Part shown: one piece after another, positions 34,698 to 43,178 of the stretch
Layout: the number at the start of each line of letters is the position of its first letter
Position numbering within the stretch: the first letter of the stretch is position 1
NCBI RefSeq assembly: GCF_000620785.1
Contig: NZ_JIAI01000007.1
Span: 1 to 64,000, forward strand
Origin: Actinospineispora acaciae DSM 45401
GTDB lineage: Bacteria > Actinomycetota > Actinomycetes > Mycobacteriales > Pseudonocardiaceae
DNA length: 64,000 nucleotides
Reading direction: 5' to 3'
Notes under the pieces: model-generated
What the model was told of the DNA's origin: nothing
Database searches by the model: none
The model's input: only the letters and a program-made list of their open reading frames with translations
Translations under genes and position numbers: made by a program

Positions 34698-35830
34698 GCA
34701 TCGACGTCTACTGGCGCATCGGCATGGAGGGCGACCACGCGTCGCTGCGCACCCCCCGCCGCTACAACCGGGGCCACGCCGGCGGCTACCGGCCGGGCAA
34801 CATCGCGCCCGCCATCCGCCACGGCGCCCTCGACGACTACCGCTACATCGACCACATGGCGGCGGTGGCCAGGGCGTCGGAGTCGGCCGGGTTCGTCGGC
34901 GGGCTGCTGCCGTCCTTCCCGATCACCGACGACCCGTGGGCGGTGGCCTCGGCGCTGGCCGCGGAGACGTCGACGTACCGGTTCATGGTCGCCTTCCAGC
35001 CCGGTTTCCTGCACCCGGTGCAGGCCGCGCGGATGTCCGCGAGCCTGCAGCGGGCCACCGGCGGGCGGCTGGTCTACAACGTGATCACCGGTGGCGGCGG
35101 CCCGGCCCAGCTGTGGTGGGGCGACAAGGTGGCGCACGACGACCGCTACGCGCGGACCAGCGAGTTCCTCGACGTGCTGCGCGGGGTGTGGGACGGCAAG
35201 CCGTTCGACCACGACGGGCGGTTCTTCCGCACCGAGGCCGCCGCGCTGCCGCCCCTGCTGGCCGGCCAGCCGTTCCCGGAGGTCTACTTCTCCGGCTCCT
35301 CCTCGGCCGCCGTGAAAGCGGCCGGTCGGCACGCCGACTACTACCTGTCCTGGCTGGAGCCGTTCGCCGACCTGCGCGCCAAGTTCGACCGGGTACGGGA
35401 ACACGCCGACCGCGCGCCGAAGTTCGCGGTGCGCATCGACGTCCTGGCCCGGCACACCGAGGAGGCCGCCTGGGCAGAGATCGAGCAGGGCTGGGCGTTC
35501 GTCGACAGGGACGCGGCCAACCGCGCCGCCCAGGGCGACTCGGTGGGCGCCGCCCGCATCCAGGGCTGGGTGCCCGAGACCATCACCGGCTACCGCGACC
35601 TGGAGGTCCAACCGAACGTCTGGTGCGGGTTCAGCCTGATCCGGGGCGGCCCCGCGTTCGGCCTGGTCGGCAGCTACGAGCAGGTCGCCGAACGGCTCGA
35701 CCAGCTGCTCGACCTCGGCGTGGACGCGTTCATCCTCGCCGGCAACCCCCACCTCGAAGAGGCCTACCGCGTCGGCGAAGAGGTCCTGCCGCTGCTGCGT
35801 TCGACCACACACCAAGGAGTCCGTACGTGA
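34694..35830 (+). CDS. Alkanesulfonate-monooxygenase-like LLM oxidoreductase (SsuD type)
   Basis: A 378-residue luciferase-like monooxygenase close in length and motif order to SsuD, the FMNH2-dependent alkanesulfonate monooxygenase. Visible blocks are YRPGNIAPAIRHG, LLPSFPITDDPWAVA, FMVAFQPGFLHPVQAARM, GGRLVYNVITGGGG, DRYARTSEFLDVLRGVWDG and VYFSGSSSAAVKAAGRHAD. SsuD converts sulfonates to aldehyde and sulfite with reduced FMN. The GTG overlaps the previous TGA. No flavin reductase is present in the operon, so FMNH2 must come from elsewhere. Confidence 0.9.
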   Translation: MSIDVYWRIGMEGDHASLRTPRRYNRGHAGGYRPGNIAPAIRHGALDDYRYIDHMAAVARASESAGFVGGLLPSFPITDDPWAVASALAAETSTYRFMVAFQPGFLHPVQAARMSASLQRATGGRLVYNVITGGGGPAQLWWGDKVAHDDRYARTSEFLDVLRGVWDGKPFDHDGRFFRTEAAALPPLLAGQPFPEVYFSGSSSAAVKAAGRHADYYLSWLEPFADLRAKFDRVREHADRAPKFAVRIDVLARHTEEAAWAEIEQGWAFVDRDAANRAAQGDSVGAARIQGWVPETITGYRDLEVQPNVWCGFSLIRGGPAFGLVGSYEQVAERLDQLLDLGVDAFILAGNPHLEEAYRVGEEVLPLLRSTTHQGVRT

Positions 35831-36768
35831 CCGTCAGAGTCGGGTTCTTCCCGCACAACAACTCGCTGTTCGTGCTCCGCCACCTGGGCATCCTGGAGCG
35901 CCGGCTGCCCGGCGTGGAATGGGTCGACCTGCGCGCGCTCCCCCGCCCCGAACCGGTGGACCCGCGCTCCGGCCTGCCGTCGCTGCACTCCGACTGGCTG
36001 TTCACCGACGGCGGCTACGACTTCATCGGCACCGGCTTCACCCCGCCGGTGACCGCCCTGGGCAACGGCAGGGACATCGTCTACGCCGGCATCTCCGGCC
36101 CCAGGGTGGCCAACGGCCGGCTGGTCACCACCGAGGGCTCCGGCGTCACGTCGGTGTCCGGGCTCAAAGGCAGGCGGGTCGGCATCGCGCACGGCTCCTG
36201 GCAGACCACCCTGGTGCTGTTCGCCCTGGACAACGCCGGCCTGGGCTGGGCGGACATCGAGCCGGTGGACACCGACGTGCACGACGGCGGGCAGGCGCTG
36301 CTGCGCGGCGAGCTGGACGCCTGGGTGGGCGCCTACCCCGGCCTGTCCGCGATCGAGTCCACCACACCACTGCACACCCTGGTCGAGACCGACGGCCTGT
36401 TCAGCCACCCGTCGCTGTGGTTCACCCGCCGCGAGTTCGCCGAGCACCACCGAGGCGCGCTGGAGGCGATCCTCGGCGCGCTGCAGGAGTCCGACGCCTG
36501 GATCACCGCCAACCCGCGCGCGGCGGCCGGGTTCTTCGTCGACGACGTCACCGCCCGGGGCGGGACCGCCGACCTCGACGCCTGGGAGGCCGCGCTGCGC
36601 GGGCGCCCGTTCGGCGTCGGCCCGGTCACCGAGGAGTTCCTGGACGAACAGCAACGCGCCGCCGACCTGCTCGCCACCCACGGCCTGCTGCCGCGCCGGG
36701 TACGGGTGCGCGACGCCGTGCTGCCCTGGATCGCCGACGCGATCGAGACCACGCGAGCCGCCGCCTGA
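35827..36768 (+). CDS. Periplasmic-binding-fold protein without signal peptide (SsuA/DszB-like)
   Basis: A 313-residue type II periplasmic-binding fold (VRVGFFPHNNSLFVLRHLG, GLKGRRVGIAHGSWQTTLV, ALLRGELDAWVGAYPGL) starting at GTG 35827 without a signal peptide, so it is probably cytoplasmic. It has no Cys, so it is not a second DszB-type desulfinase. It could be a cytoplasmic binding or chaperone protein for the substrate, or an enzyme on the same fold. It is the last gene of the coupled operon and is convergent with the decarboxylase-like gene. Confidence 0.78.
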   Translation: MTVRVGFFPHNNSLFVLRHLGILERRLPGVEWVDLRALPRPEPVDPRSGLPSLHSDWLFTDGGYDFIGTGFTPPVTALGNGRDIVYAGISGPRVANGRLVTTEGSGVTSVSGLKGRRVGIAHGSWQTTLVLFALDNAGLGWADIEPVDTDVHDGGQALLRGELDAWVGAYPGLSAIESTTPLHTLVETDGLFSHPSLWFTRREFAEHHRGALEAILGALQESDAWITANPRAAAGFFVDDVTARGGTADLDAWEAALRGRPFGVGPVTEEFLDEQQRAADLLATHGLLPRRVRVRDAVLPWIADAIETTRAAA

Positions 36769-36796
36769 CGGTGCCACCCGACGAGGCGCCGCGCGC

Positions 36797-37798
36797 CTAC
36801 GTGTCGAGCAGCTCCTCGGCGAAGATGTCGTCGCTGGTCAGCAGGCGCTTCGACAGCCCCTGCCGAAAGTGGTACCGCAGGAAGGTGTCGATCGTCGCGC
36901 GGTTGGCCTCGACCCCGTAGGGGAACCAGTCGTCTCCGAGCAGCGGGCGGTTCTCCTCGAAGAGCGCGTTCATCCACGGGATCATGCTGCTGGCCTGGTA
37001 GATCCGCCGATCCGTCAGGTACTTCTCGGTGGCGGCGTTCTTGGCCGCGAGGAAGCCGTCGTAGAGCGTCCTGGCCAGGCCGGGGCGCTCGCCGAGCAGG
37101 TCCCTGCGCAGCACGATCGCGTGCATGGCCGGGAAGATCCCGGTCCGCCGGTAGTAGTCACGCTCGACCGGCTCGTAGTCCGGGAACAGCCGCACCACCT
37201 CCGGCGAGCCGTCCAGCACGCACCTCGGCACGTTCGCGGAGAACAGCGCGTCGATCTCGCCGCTCTCCAGCATCGGCCCCAGTGCCCTGTCGTCCGGCAG
37301 GTACCGCACGTCGAGGCCGTCCGGTGCCGGCCGGGGAACGAAGTCGAAGGGCGTGATGGGCCGGTCCAGGCCGCCGATCAGCCAACGGCACCGCGCCGGG
37401 TCGAAGCCGTACTCGTCCGCGAGGATCCCCTTGGCCCAGACGCCGGAGTCCTGCCCGTAGATCCCGAACTCGCCGACCGTCCGCCCCTCCAGGTCCTTCG
37501 GCTCCGTGATGCCGCTGGACCTGTTGACGTAGATGCACGAGTGCCGGAACACCCGGTTCGGGAACACCGGTATCGCGACGAACGGCGGGTCCTCCAGGTC
37601 GAGCGTCCGGGTGTAGAAGGTCAGGCCGAGCTCGGACACGTCGAACTCACGCCCCCGCACCATGCGTTCGAAGATGTCCGAGATCACCGGCGCGGTGTGG
37701 AAGCTCGCGTCGATCCCCTCGAACGTCACGCTCCGGTCGAAGAGCGCCCGCGTGCTGTCGTAGCGGTAACTGGCCACGGTCAGTGCAAGATCGCCCAT
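36797..37798 (-). CDS. SBP-fold protein, 4,5-dihydroxyphthalate-decarboxylase-like
   Basis: A 333-residue cytoplasmic protein of the periplasmic-binding fold with the text of the 4,5-dihydroxyphthalate decarboxylase-like group: FDVSELGLTFYTRTLDLEDP, PVFPNRVFRHSCIYVNRSSG, EPKDLEGRTVGEFGIYGQDS and LPDDRALGPMLESGEIDALF. The family includes enzymes acting on aromatic dicarboxylates and uncharacterised NMT1-like proteins. The ATG at 37798 lies 10 bases after GAGGGG; a longer frame starts at 37843. It is divergent from a MarR regulator, with a perfect palindrome between. Confidence 0.8.
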   Translation of the reverse strand: MGDLALTVASYRYDSTRALFDRSVTFEGIDASFHTAPVISDIFERMVRGREFDVSELGLTFYTRTLDLEDPPFVAIPVFPNRVFRHSCIYVNRSSGITEPKDLEGRTVGEFGIYGQDSGVWAKGILADEYGFDPARCRWLIGGLDRPITPFDFVPRPAPDGLDVRYLPDDRALGPMLESGEIDALFSANVPRCVLDGSPEVVRLFPDYEPVERDYYRRTGIFPAMHAIVLRRDLLGERPGLARTLYDGFLAAKNAATEKYLTDRRIYQASSMIPWMNALFEENRPLLGDDWFPYGVEANRATIDTFLRYHFRQGLSKRLLTSDDIFAEELLDT

Positions 37799-37847
37799 CG
37801 CTACCACCCCTCGTCGCCGAATGTCCAGCTCAAGACCGATCATAAAT

Positions 37848-37862
37848 CCATTTACGAAATGG
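37848..37862. promoter_or_regulatory. MarR-type operator palindrome
   Basis: CCATTT (37848-37853) ACG AAATGG (37857-37862) is a perfect 6+3+6 inverted repeat in an AT-rich stretch between the divergent decarboxylase-like and MarR genes. Size and placement fit a MarR dimer site that controls both. A second GTCGC...GCGAC repeat lies at 37871-37884. Confidence 0.6.
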
Positions 37863-37907
37863 TGTCAACCGTCGCATCGGCGACGCGGTGTCCTACACTC
37901 CGGCCCC

Positions 37908-38420
37908 ATGCGCGCCGATGCCTCCGACCTGAGAGACCTGTTCGAGACGGCTTCCCTCGGCGCGCCGGAGAGGGCCGTCGGGTTCGTGATGTGGCGGGTG
38001 CTCCACCACTACGTCCGGGAGGTCGACCGGGCGCTCGGCGCGCTCGACCTGACGCACCTGCAGTTCACCACGCTCGCCATGGCCGCCTGGCTGGGCCGGC
38101 GGGACGAACCCACGACACAGGCGCGACTCGCGCGCTCCGCCGACATTCATCCGATGCAGGTCTCGCACATGCTCAAGGCGCTGGAGGGCAAGGGCATGGT
38201 CGCCCGCCCCCGAGGCACGTCGGACGTGCGCACCAAGCACATCGAGCTGACCCGGGCCGGCGTGGCCGCCCTGCGCCGCGCGATGCCGGTCGTCATCGAC
38301 GTCCAGCGGCGGGTGTTCGGCGAGGCCGGACGGCCGGGTGGTGACCTGCTGAGCACGCTGGTACGCGTCGACGAGGCACTCCGCTCGGGCCAGGAACGCG
38401 CCGAGATACCGAGTCAATAA
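37908..38420 (+). CDS. MarR-family transcriptional regulator
   Basis: A 170-residue winged-helix regulator. The recognition region is LARSADIHPMQVSHMLKALE, followed by the wing ARPRGTSDVRTKHIELT. The flanking helices are dimerisation elements. No ribosome site precedes the ATG, but TACACT ends 8 bases upstream, so the mRNA may be leaderless. It is likely an autorepressor that also controls the divergent decarboxylase-like gene through the CCATTT-ACG-AAATGG site. The ligand is likely an aromatic acid, by family habit only. Confidence 0.9.
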   Translation: MRADASDLRDLFETASLGAPERAVGFVMWRVLHHYVREVDRALGALDLTHLQFTTLAMAAWLGRRDEPTTQARLARSADIHPMQVSHMLKALEGKGMVARPRGTSDVRTKHIELTRAGVAALRRAMPVVIDVQRRVFGEAGRPGGDLLSTLVRVDEALRSGQERAEIPSQ

Positions 38421-38496
38421 CAACTTTGAGGATGGCTCTGAGCAAAGCGCTCCGTAAGCTGGGTCTCGCCGGGCTCGTCACGACGAGCGAGGGGGA

Positions 38497-38545
38497 TTGA
38501 GTATGACATCCCTAAGGTGGGATGCCATGCGCGGATAATACTCAA
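38497..38545. promoter_or_regulatory. Nested inverted repeats at the head of the exopolysaccharide locus
   Basis: Outer arms TTGAGTAT (38497-38504) and ATACTCAA (38538-38545) are perfect 8-mers. Inner arms CATCCC (38507-38512) and GGGATG (38519-38524) are perfect with a 6-base loop. A -10-like GATAAT (38534-38539) touches the right outer arm. This 49-base block precedes the GTG at 38566 and is probably the main control site of the locus; the regulator is unknown. Confidence 0.5.
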
Positions 38546-38565
38546 ATGGCGGGGAGACGAAGAGT

Positions 38566-39312
38566 GTGACGACTTTCCGAGTGCTCTGTCGACGGTGGCC
38601 CATCACAGCCGCGGGAATTCTTCTCTCGCTCGCTGCCGCCGGTACCGCGGCGACGTTGTTGCCGATGCAGTACAGCTCGAGTGGCACCGTCGTGCTGGTT
38701 CAGCCCAAGCGGCCGGTGGCCAATGACATGAACCCATCACTACTACCGAGCCAGGGCCTGAACACCACCGCGTACGTCCTGGTTCAGTCGTTGTCCGCAC
38801 CGACGATGCCCGCGCAGCTCGGGCTGACGCCGTTCCAGGAGTCGTTCACCGTCAAGGGAACCGGCACCGAGGTCAGCATGATCGGGCAACCGTTCGTGTT
38901 CGTGACCGCCAGGAGCCCTGACCCGCAGCGGTGCATACAAATCGTCTCCCAGATCCTGACCCGGGCGGAGAAGGAGCTGGCCGAACGGCAGAAAGACCTG
39001 CGCGTGACGAACCGCGAGGCCGTCCGGCTGTCGAACGTCGTCACGGCCACGCCTCCCAAGTTCGCGCCCGGAATACGCGAGGCGGCGGCCGCCGTCGCCC
39101 TCGTACTCGGGATCATTCTCACGATCAGCGTCGCCTGCATCTGGGATCGAGCGGCGCGGCGACGCCTGGCCATCGCCGAGGAGAATGAGAAGGAAACCAC
39201 GCGCAACGGCACGCCGAGCGAAACCGTCTCGCTCACCATGAAGGCGCCACCACAGTTGAGCGCGCCGGCGCCGGCGGAAGAAAACCATTCCACTCCGGCA
39301 CAGCTTCCCTAA
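38566..39312 (+). CDS. Wzz/Kps-like chain-length-determinant membrane protein
   Basis: A 248-residue protein with a membrane segment near residues 13-33 (ITAAGILLSLAAAGTAATL), an extracytoplasmic region, and a second segment near 172-193 (VALVLGIILTISVACIW). This two-helix plan is that of the polysaccharide co-polymerase (Wzz) group in actinomycetes. The cytoplasmic tail has no Walker motif, so it lacks a kinase domain. The start is GTG behind GGGGAG. It probably influences chain length or export of the polysaccharide made by the downstream genes. Confidence 0.75.
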   Translation: MTTFRVLCRRWPITAAGILLSLAAAGTAATLLPMQYSSSGTVVLVQPKRPVANDMNPSLLPSQGLNTTAYVLVQSLSAPTMPAQLGLTPFQESFTVKGTGTEVSMIGQPFVFVTARSPDPQRCIQIVSQILTRAEKELAERQKDLRVTNREAVRLSNVVTATPPKFAPGIREAAAAVALVLGIILTISVACIWDRAARRRLAIAEENEKETTRNGTPSETVSLTMKAPPQLSAPAPAEENHSTPAQLP

Positions 39313-39448
39313 CTCCCGAAGTTCCACCGCTCCACGCTGCTTACGGTGATGGAGTCGGTCGCTGACGCCCGCCGCACGGCCCGAAGCACCGGGCTGAGCT
39401 GGCACAACACCACTAACTACAGGACGGACAGGGCGGGGTTGGTTCTCG

Positions 39449-41947
39449 ATGGGAATGAATGCTCGTGTTCCGAGCACCGATGACTCGGACTTAGCCGGAT
39501 CGCTTCGTTTTCGCCTCGCGGTCAAGCGCGGCATCGACGTGGTCGCCGCATCGGTCGCGCTCGTGGTGTTCGCGCCGGTGTTTCTGGTTGTCGCCGTTGT
39601 CGTGCTGTGCACCATGGGCCGGCCGGTGTGGTTTCGCCAACTGCGCCCGGGCCTGCACGAGCGGCCTTTCGTACTGTTGAAGTTCCGCACGATGCGCCCG
39701 GCCGAGCGCCCGGAGGACGAGGACGACTTCGACGCGCGCATCACCAGGGTCGGCCGGTGGCTGCGCAAGTCCAGCCTCGACGAGCTCCCCCAGCTGCTCA
39801 ACGTCATCAAAGGGGACGTGAGCCTGGTCGGGCCCCGGCCGCTGCTGCTCGAATACCTCGACCTCTACACCGCGGAACAGGCCCGGCGCCACGATGTCCG
39901 GCCGGGCATCACCGGCCTCGCCCAGATCAACGGCCGCAGCCGGATGAAGATGGAACGGCGGTTCGAGTACGACGTGTGGTACGTCGACAACTGGTCGCTG
40001 CGGCTGGACGCGCGGATTCTCGTCAAGACGATCCTGTACGTCCTCAACCGGCGGGCCACCGGGCGCGATGACGCACCCGAAACCGTCTGGAACGGCAACG
40101 CCGAGTCCGCGACGCCGACGCCGGTGTTCTCCGGGTTCCGGCCGTCCACCGGGTCAACCCGGCGCCCGCTCAGAATGGCTCGGGGGCTTATCGGCCCGGT
40201 GGTGGACGGGCTGGCCTGGGCGGTCGCCCTCGCCGGGGCCACCTGGTGCCGGTACGACTGGAACATCGGCCCCATCGACGGCTCGGGACTGCTCGAGATA
40301 ATTGTCGTCGCGGTGCTCGCGCAATGGGTTCTGGGCGCGTTGTTGCGGACCTATTGGGGCAGATACTTCGTGGGCAGCGTGGACCAGGCCTGGAACCTGG
40401 CGGTGGTGGCGCTCGCGGTCGCGGCGGTCACCTTCGTCTACCAGGCGCTCGCCGCCACCTGGCTGGTGCCGCGCTCGGTGCCGCTGATGGCGCCGTTCCT
40501 GATGTTCGTCTTCGCCGCGGGCGCGCGGCTGGTGATGCGCGCGGTGGTCGAGCACCGAGGCACCCGGGCGGCCCCGCAGGCGCCCCGGGTGATCGTCTTC
40601 GGCGCGGGGTCGGCCGGCCGGGAGCTGGTGCGGGCGATGCTCGCCGACCCGGCCGGCGGGTACCGGCCGATCGCGTTCCTGGACGACGACCCGGAGCTGC
40701 GGCGCCGCTGCATCGCCGGCATCAAGGTGCGCGGCAACCGCACCGACCTGCCGGCGGTCGCCGCCGAGACCGACGCGGAGCTGCTGGTCATCGCGCTGCC
40801 CAGCGCGGACCCCTCGGACGTCAGGGCGGTGACCCGGATCGCGCTGGCGTCCGGGCTGCGGGTCAAGCAGCTGCCGTCGCTGGCCGAGCTGCTCGGCCCG
40901 GGGGTCGGGCTGTCCGACCTGCGCGAGGTCAACGTCGGCAGCCTGCTGGGCCGCCAGCCGGTGCGGACCGACGTGGAGTCCATCGCCGGGTACCTGCGCG
41001 GCAGGCGGGTGCTGGTCACCGGCGCCGGCGGGTCGATCGGGTCGGAGCTGTGCCGGCAGATCGAGCGGTTCGAGCCGGCCGAGCTGATGATGCTCGACCG
41101 CGACGAGTCCGCGCTGCACGCCGTCCAGCTGTCCATGGTGGGCACCGCGCTGCTCGACTCCCCCGGCACGATCCTGGCCGACATCCGCGACCGGCACACG
41201 ATGTTCGAGCTGTTCACCCAGCGCCGCCCGCAGGTCGTGTTCCACGCCGCCGCGCTCAAGCACCTGCCGGTGCTGGAGCTCTACCCGGCGGAGGCCTGGA
41301 AGACCAACGTGCTGGGCACCGCGAACGTGCTCGACGCGGCGGCCGCGGCGGGCGTGGAGCGGTTCGTCAACATCTCCACGGACAAGGCGGCCAACCCGAT
41401 CAGCGTGCTCGGGCTGTCCAAGCGGGTCGGCGAGCGGCTGGTCGCGGCCAAGCCGGGCGGGCGCTACCTGTCGGTGCGCTTCGGCAACGTGCTGGGCAGC
41501 AGGGGCAGCGCGCTGACCACGTTCACCGACCAGATCGCCTCCGGCCGCCCGGTGACGGTGACCCACCCCGAGGTCACCCGGTTCCTGATGATGATCCCCG
41601 AGGCGGTCGAGCTGGTCATCCAGGCGGCGGCGATCGGCAACGCCGGCGAGGTGCTGGTGCTGGACATGGGCGAGCCGGTCCGGATCGTGGACATCGTCGA
41701 GCAGCTCATGGAGATCGCCGGGCGGCCCACCTCGATCGTCTACACCGGGCTGCGCGAGGGCGAGAAGCTGCACGAGGAGCTCTTCGGCGACGGGGAGAGC
41801 GACGTGCGCCCGATCCACCCGGCCATCGCGCACGTCCCGGTGCCGCCGCTGGCGCCCGAGCAGCTCGCCGAGCTGTTCGACGTGACGGACCCGGCGCTGG
41901 AGCTCAACCGGCTGGGCGGTGCCGGGCGCGCGGTGGGGCTGCGATGA
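39449..41947 (+). CDS. Fused initiating sugar-phosphate transferase and membrane nucleotide-sugar 4,6-dehydratase
   Basis: An 832-residue two-enzyme fusion. Residues ~1-205 form a WcaJ/PglC-type phosphoglycosyl transferase (one membrane helix at 28-50, FVLLKFRTMRP, catalytic Asp-Glu in SSLDELPQLLNVIKGD, VGPRPL). Residues ~245-365 contain about four membrane helices. Residues ~380-832 form a PglF/WbpM/CapD-type dehydratase: IVFGAGSAGREL, then VTGAGGSIGSEL (near 525) and STDKAANPISVLGLSKR (near 643). The fusion would make a 4-keto-6-deoxy UDP-sugar and transfer a sugar phosphate to the lipid carrier. A 136-base spacer separates it from the Wzz-like gene. Confidence 0.88.
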   Translation: MGMNARVPSTDDSDLAGSLRFRLAVKRGIDVVAASVALVVFAPVFLVVAVVVLCTMGRPVWFRQLRPGLHERPFVLLKFRTMRPAERPEDEDDFDARITRVGRWLRKSSLDELPQLLNVIKGDVSLVGPRPLLLEYLDLYTAEQARRHDVRPGITGLAQINGRSRMKMERRFEYDVWYVDNWSLRLDARILVKTILYVLNRRATGRDDAPETVWNGNAESATPTPVFSGFRPSTGSTRRPLRMARGLIGPVVDGLAWAVALAGATWCRYDWNIGPIDGSGLLEIIVVAVLAQWVLGALLRTYWGRYFVGSVDQAWNLAVVALAVAAVTFVYQALAATWLVPRSVPLMAPFLMFVFAAGARLVMRAVVEHRGTRAAPQAPRVIVFGAGSAGRELVRAMLADPAGGYRPIAFLDDDPELRRRCIAGIKVRGNRTDLPAVAAETDAELLVIALPSADPSDVRAVTRIALASGLRVKQLPSLAELLGPGVGLSDLREVNVGSLLGRQPVRTDVESIAGYLRGRRVLVTGAGGSIGSELCRQIERFEPAELMMLDRDESALHAVQLSMVGTALLDSPGTILADIRDRHTMFELFTQRRPQVVFHAAALKHLPVLELYPAEAWKTNVLGTANVLDAAAAAGVERFVNISTDKAANPISVLGLSKRVGERLVAAKPGGRYLSVRFGNVLGSRGSALTTFTDQIASGRPVTVTHPEVTRFLMMIPEAVELVIQAAAIGNAGEVLVLDMGEPVRIVDIVEQLMEIAGRPTSIVYTGLREGEKLHEELFGDGESDVRPIHPAIAHVPVPPLAPEQLAELFDVTDPALELNRLGGAGRAVGLR

Positions 41948-43173
41948 CGGCGGTCAGCCCGTCGCGGGTGCTGGCGGTCGACGGCGGGATGCCGGTGCGG
42001 GCCCGGCCGGTGTCGGGGTGGCCCCGGTTCGACGGCGACGACCTGGCCTCGGTGCGCGAGGTGCTGCTCTCCGGCCGGGTGAACTACTGGACCGGGGAGC
42101 ACGGGCGGCTGTTCGAGGCGGAGTTCGCGCGCTGGGCCGGCGCGCGCCACGGGGTCGCGGTGGGGAACGGCACGCTCGCGCTCGAACTGGCGCTGGCCGC
42201 GCTCGGGATCGGGCCGGGCGACGACGTGGTGGTGCCGGCCGCCACGTTCATCGCGACGGCCAGCGCGGTGGCGGCGCGGGGCGCGACGCCCGTGGTGGCC
42301 GACGTCTCGCTCGGGCACCGGTGCCTGACGCCGGCGAGCATCGAGGCCGCGCTCACCCCGCGCACCCGCGCGGTCGTCGTGGTGCACCTGGCCGGGTACC
42401 CGGTGGACATGCCGCCGATCGTGCGGCTGGCGCGGGCGCACGGGCTGCGCGTGGTGGAGGACTGCGCGCAGGCGCACGGGGCGCGCCGGCACGGGCGGAT
42501 GGTGGGGACGGACGGCGACATCGCCGCGTGGTCGTTCTGCCAGGACAAGATCATCACAACCGCCGGCGAGGGCGGCGCGGTCACCACCGACGACGAGGAC
42601 CTGTGGCGGCGGGTGTGGGAGGCCAAGGACCACGGCAAGAGCCATGCCGAGGTGTTCGCCGGCACGCGCTCCCCCGGGTTCCGGTGGGTGCACGACTCCT
42701 TCGGGACGAACGCCCGGATGACCGAGATACAAGCGGTGGTCGGACGCAACCAGTTGCGCAAAGTAGACGGTTGGTTAGCCGCGCGCCGGGCGCACGCCGA
42801 CGCGCTGCGGGAGGCGCTGGCCGACCTCCCGGCGCTGGCCCTGCCCGACGAACCTCCGGGCGCGCGGCACGCCTGGTACCGGTTCACCCCCCGGGTACGC
42901 CCCGCCGAGCTGGCCCCCGGCTGGGACCGGGACCGGTTCGTGGCCGCGGTGGCCGCCGAGGGCGTGCCCTGCCAGCAGGGCGGCTGCACCGAGATCCACC
43001 GCGAGCGCGCCTTCGATCGGATCCGGCCGCGCCACCCCCTGCCGGCGGCGGCCGAGCTGGGCCGGACCGCGTTCGCGCTGCTCACCCACCCGACCCTGAC
43101 CGACGAGGAGATCCGGGACACCGCCGAGGCGGTCCGCAAGGTCGCCTCGGCGGCCACCCGAGACGAGAGGTGA
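41944..43173 (+). CDS. DegT/DnrJ/EryC1/StrS-family sugar aminotransferase
   Basis: A 409-residue PLP aminotransferase of the nucleotide-sugar group. Blocks are WTGEHGRLFEAEFARWAG, GNGTLALELAL, VVEDCAQAHGARRHGR and the PLP Lys in SFCQDKIITTAGEGG (Lys202). It should aminate the 4-keto sugar made by the preceding dehydratase domain, giving a 4-amino-6-deoxy sugar. The ATG overlaps the preceding stop as ATGA, so it is translationally coupled. Confidence 0.93.
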   Translation: MTAVSPSRVLAVDGGMPVRARPVSGWPRFDGDDLASVREVLLSGRVNYWTGEHGRLFEAEFARWAGARHGVAVGNGTLALELALAALGIGPGDDVVVPAATFIATASAVAARGATPVVADVSLGHRCLTPASIEAALTPRTRAVVVVHLAGYPVDMPPIVRLARAHGLRVVEDCAQAHGARRHGRMVGTDGDIAAWSFCQDKIITTAGEGGAVTTDDEDLWRRVWEAKDHGKSHAEVFAGTRSPGFRWVHDSFGTNARMTEIQAVVGRNQLRKVDGWLAARRAHADALREALADLPALALPDEPPGARHAWYRFTPRVRPAELAPGWDRDRFVAAVAAEGVPCQQGGCTEIHRERAFDRIRPRHPLPAAAELGRTAFALLTHPTLTDEEIRDTAEAVRKVASAATRDER

Positions 43174-43178
43174 CGCCG

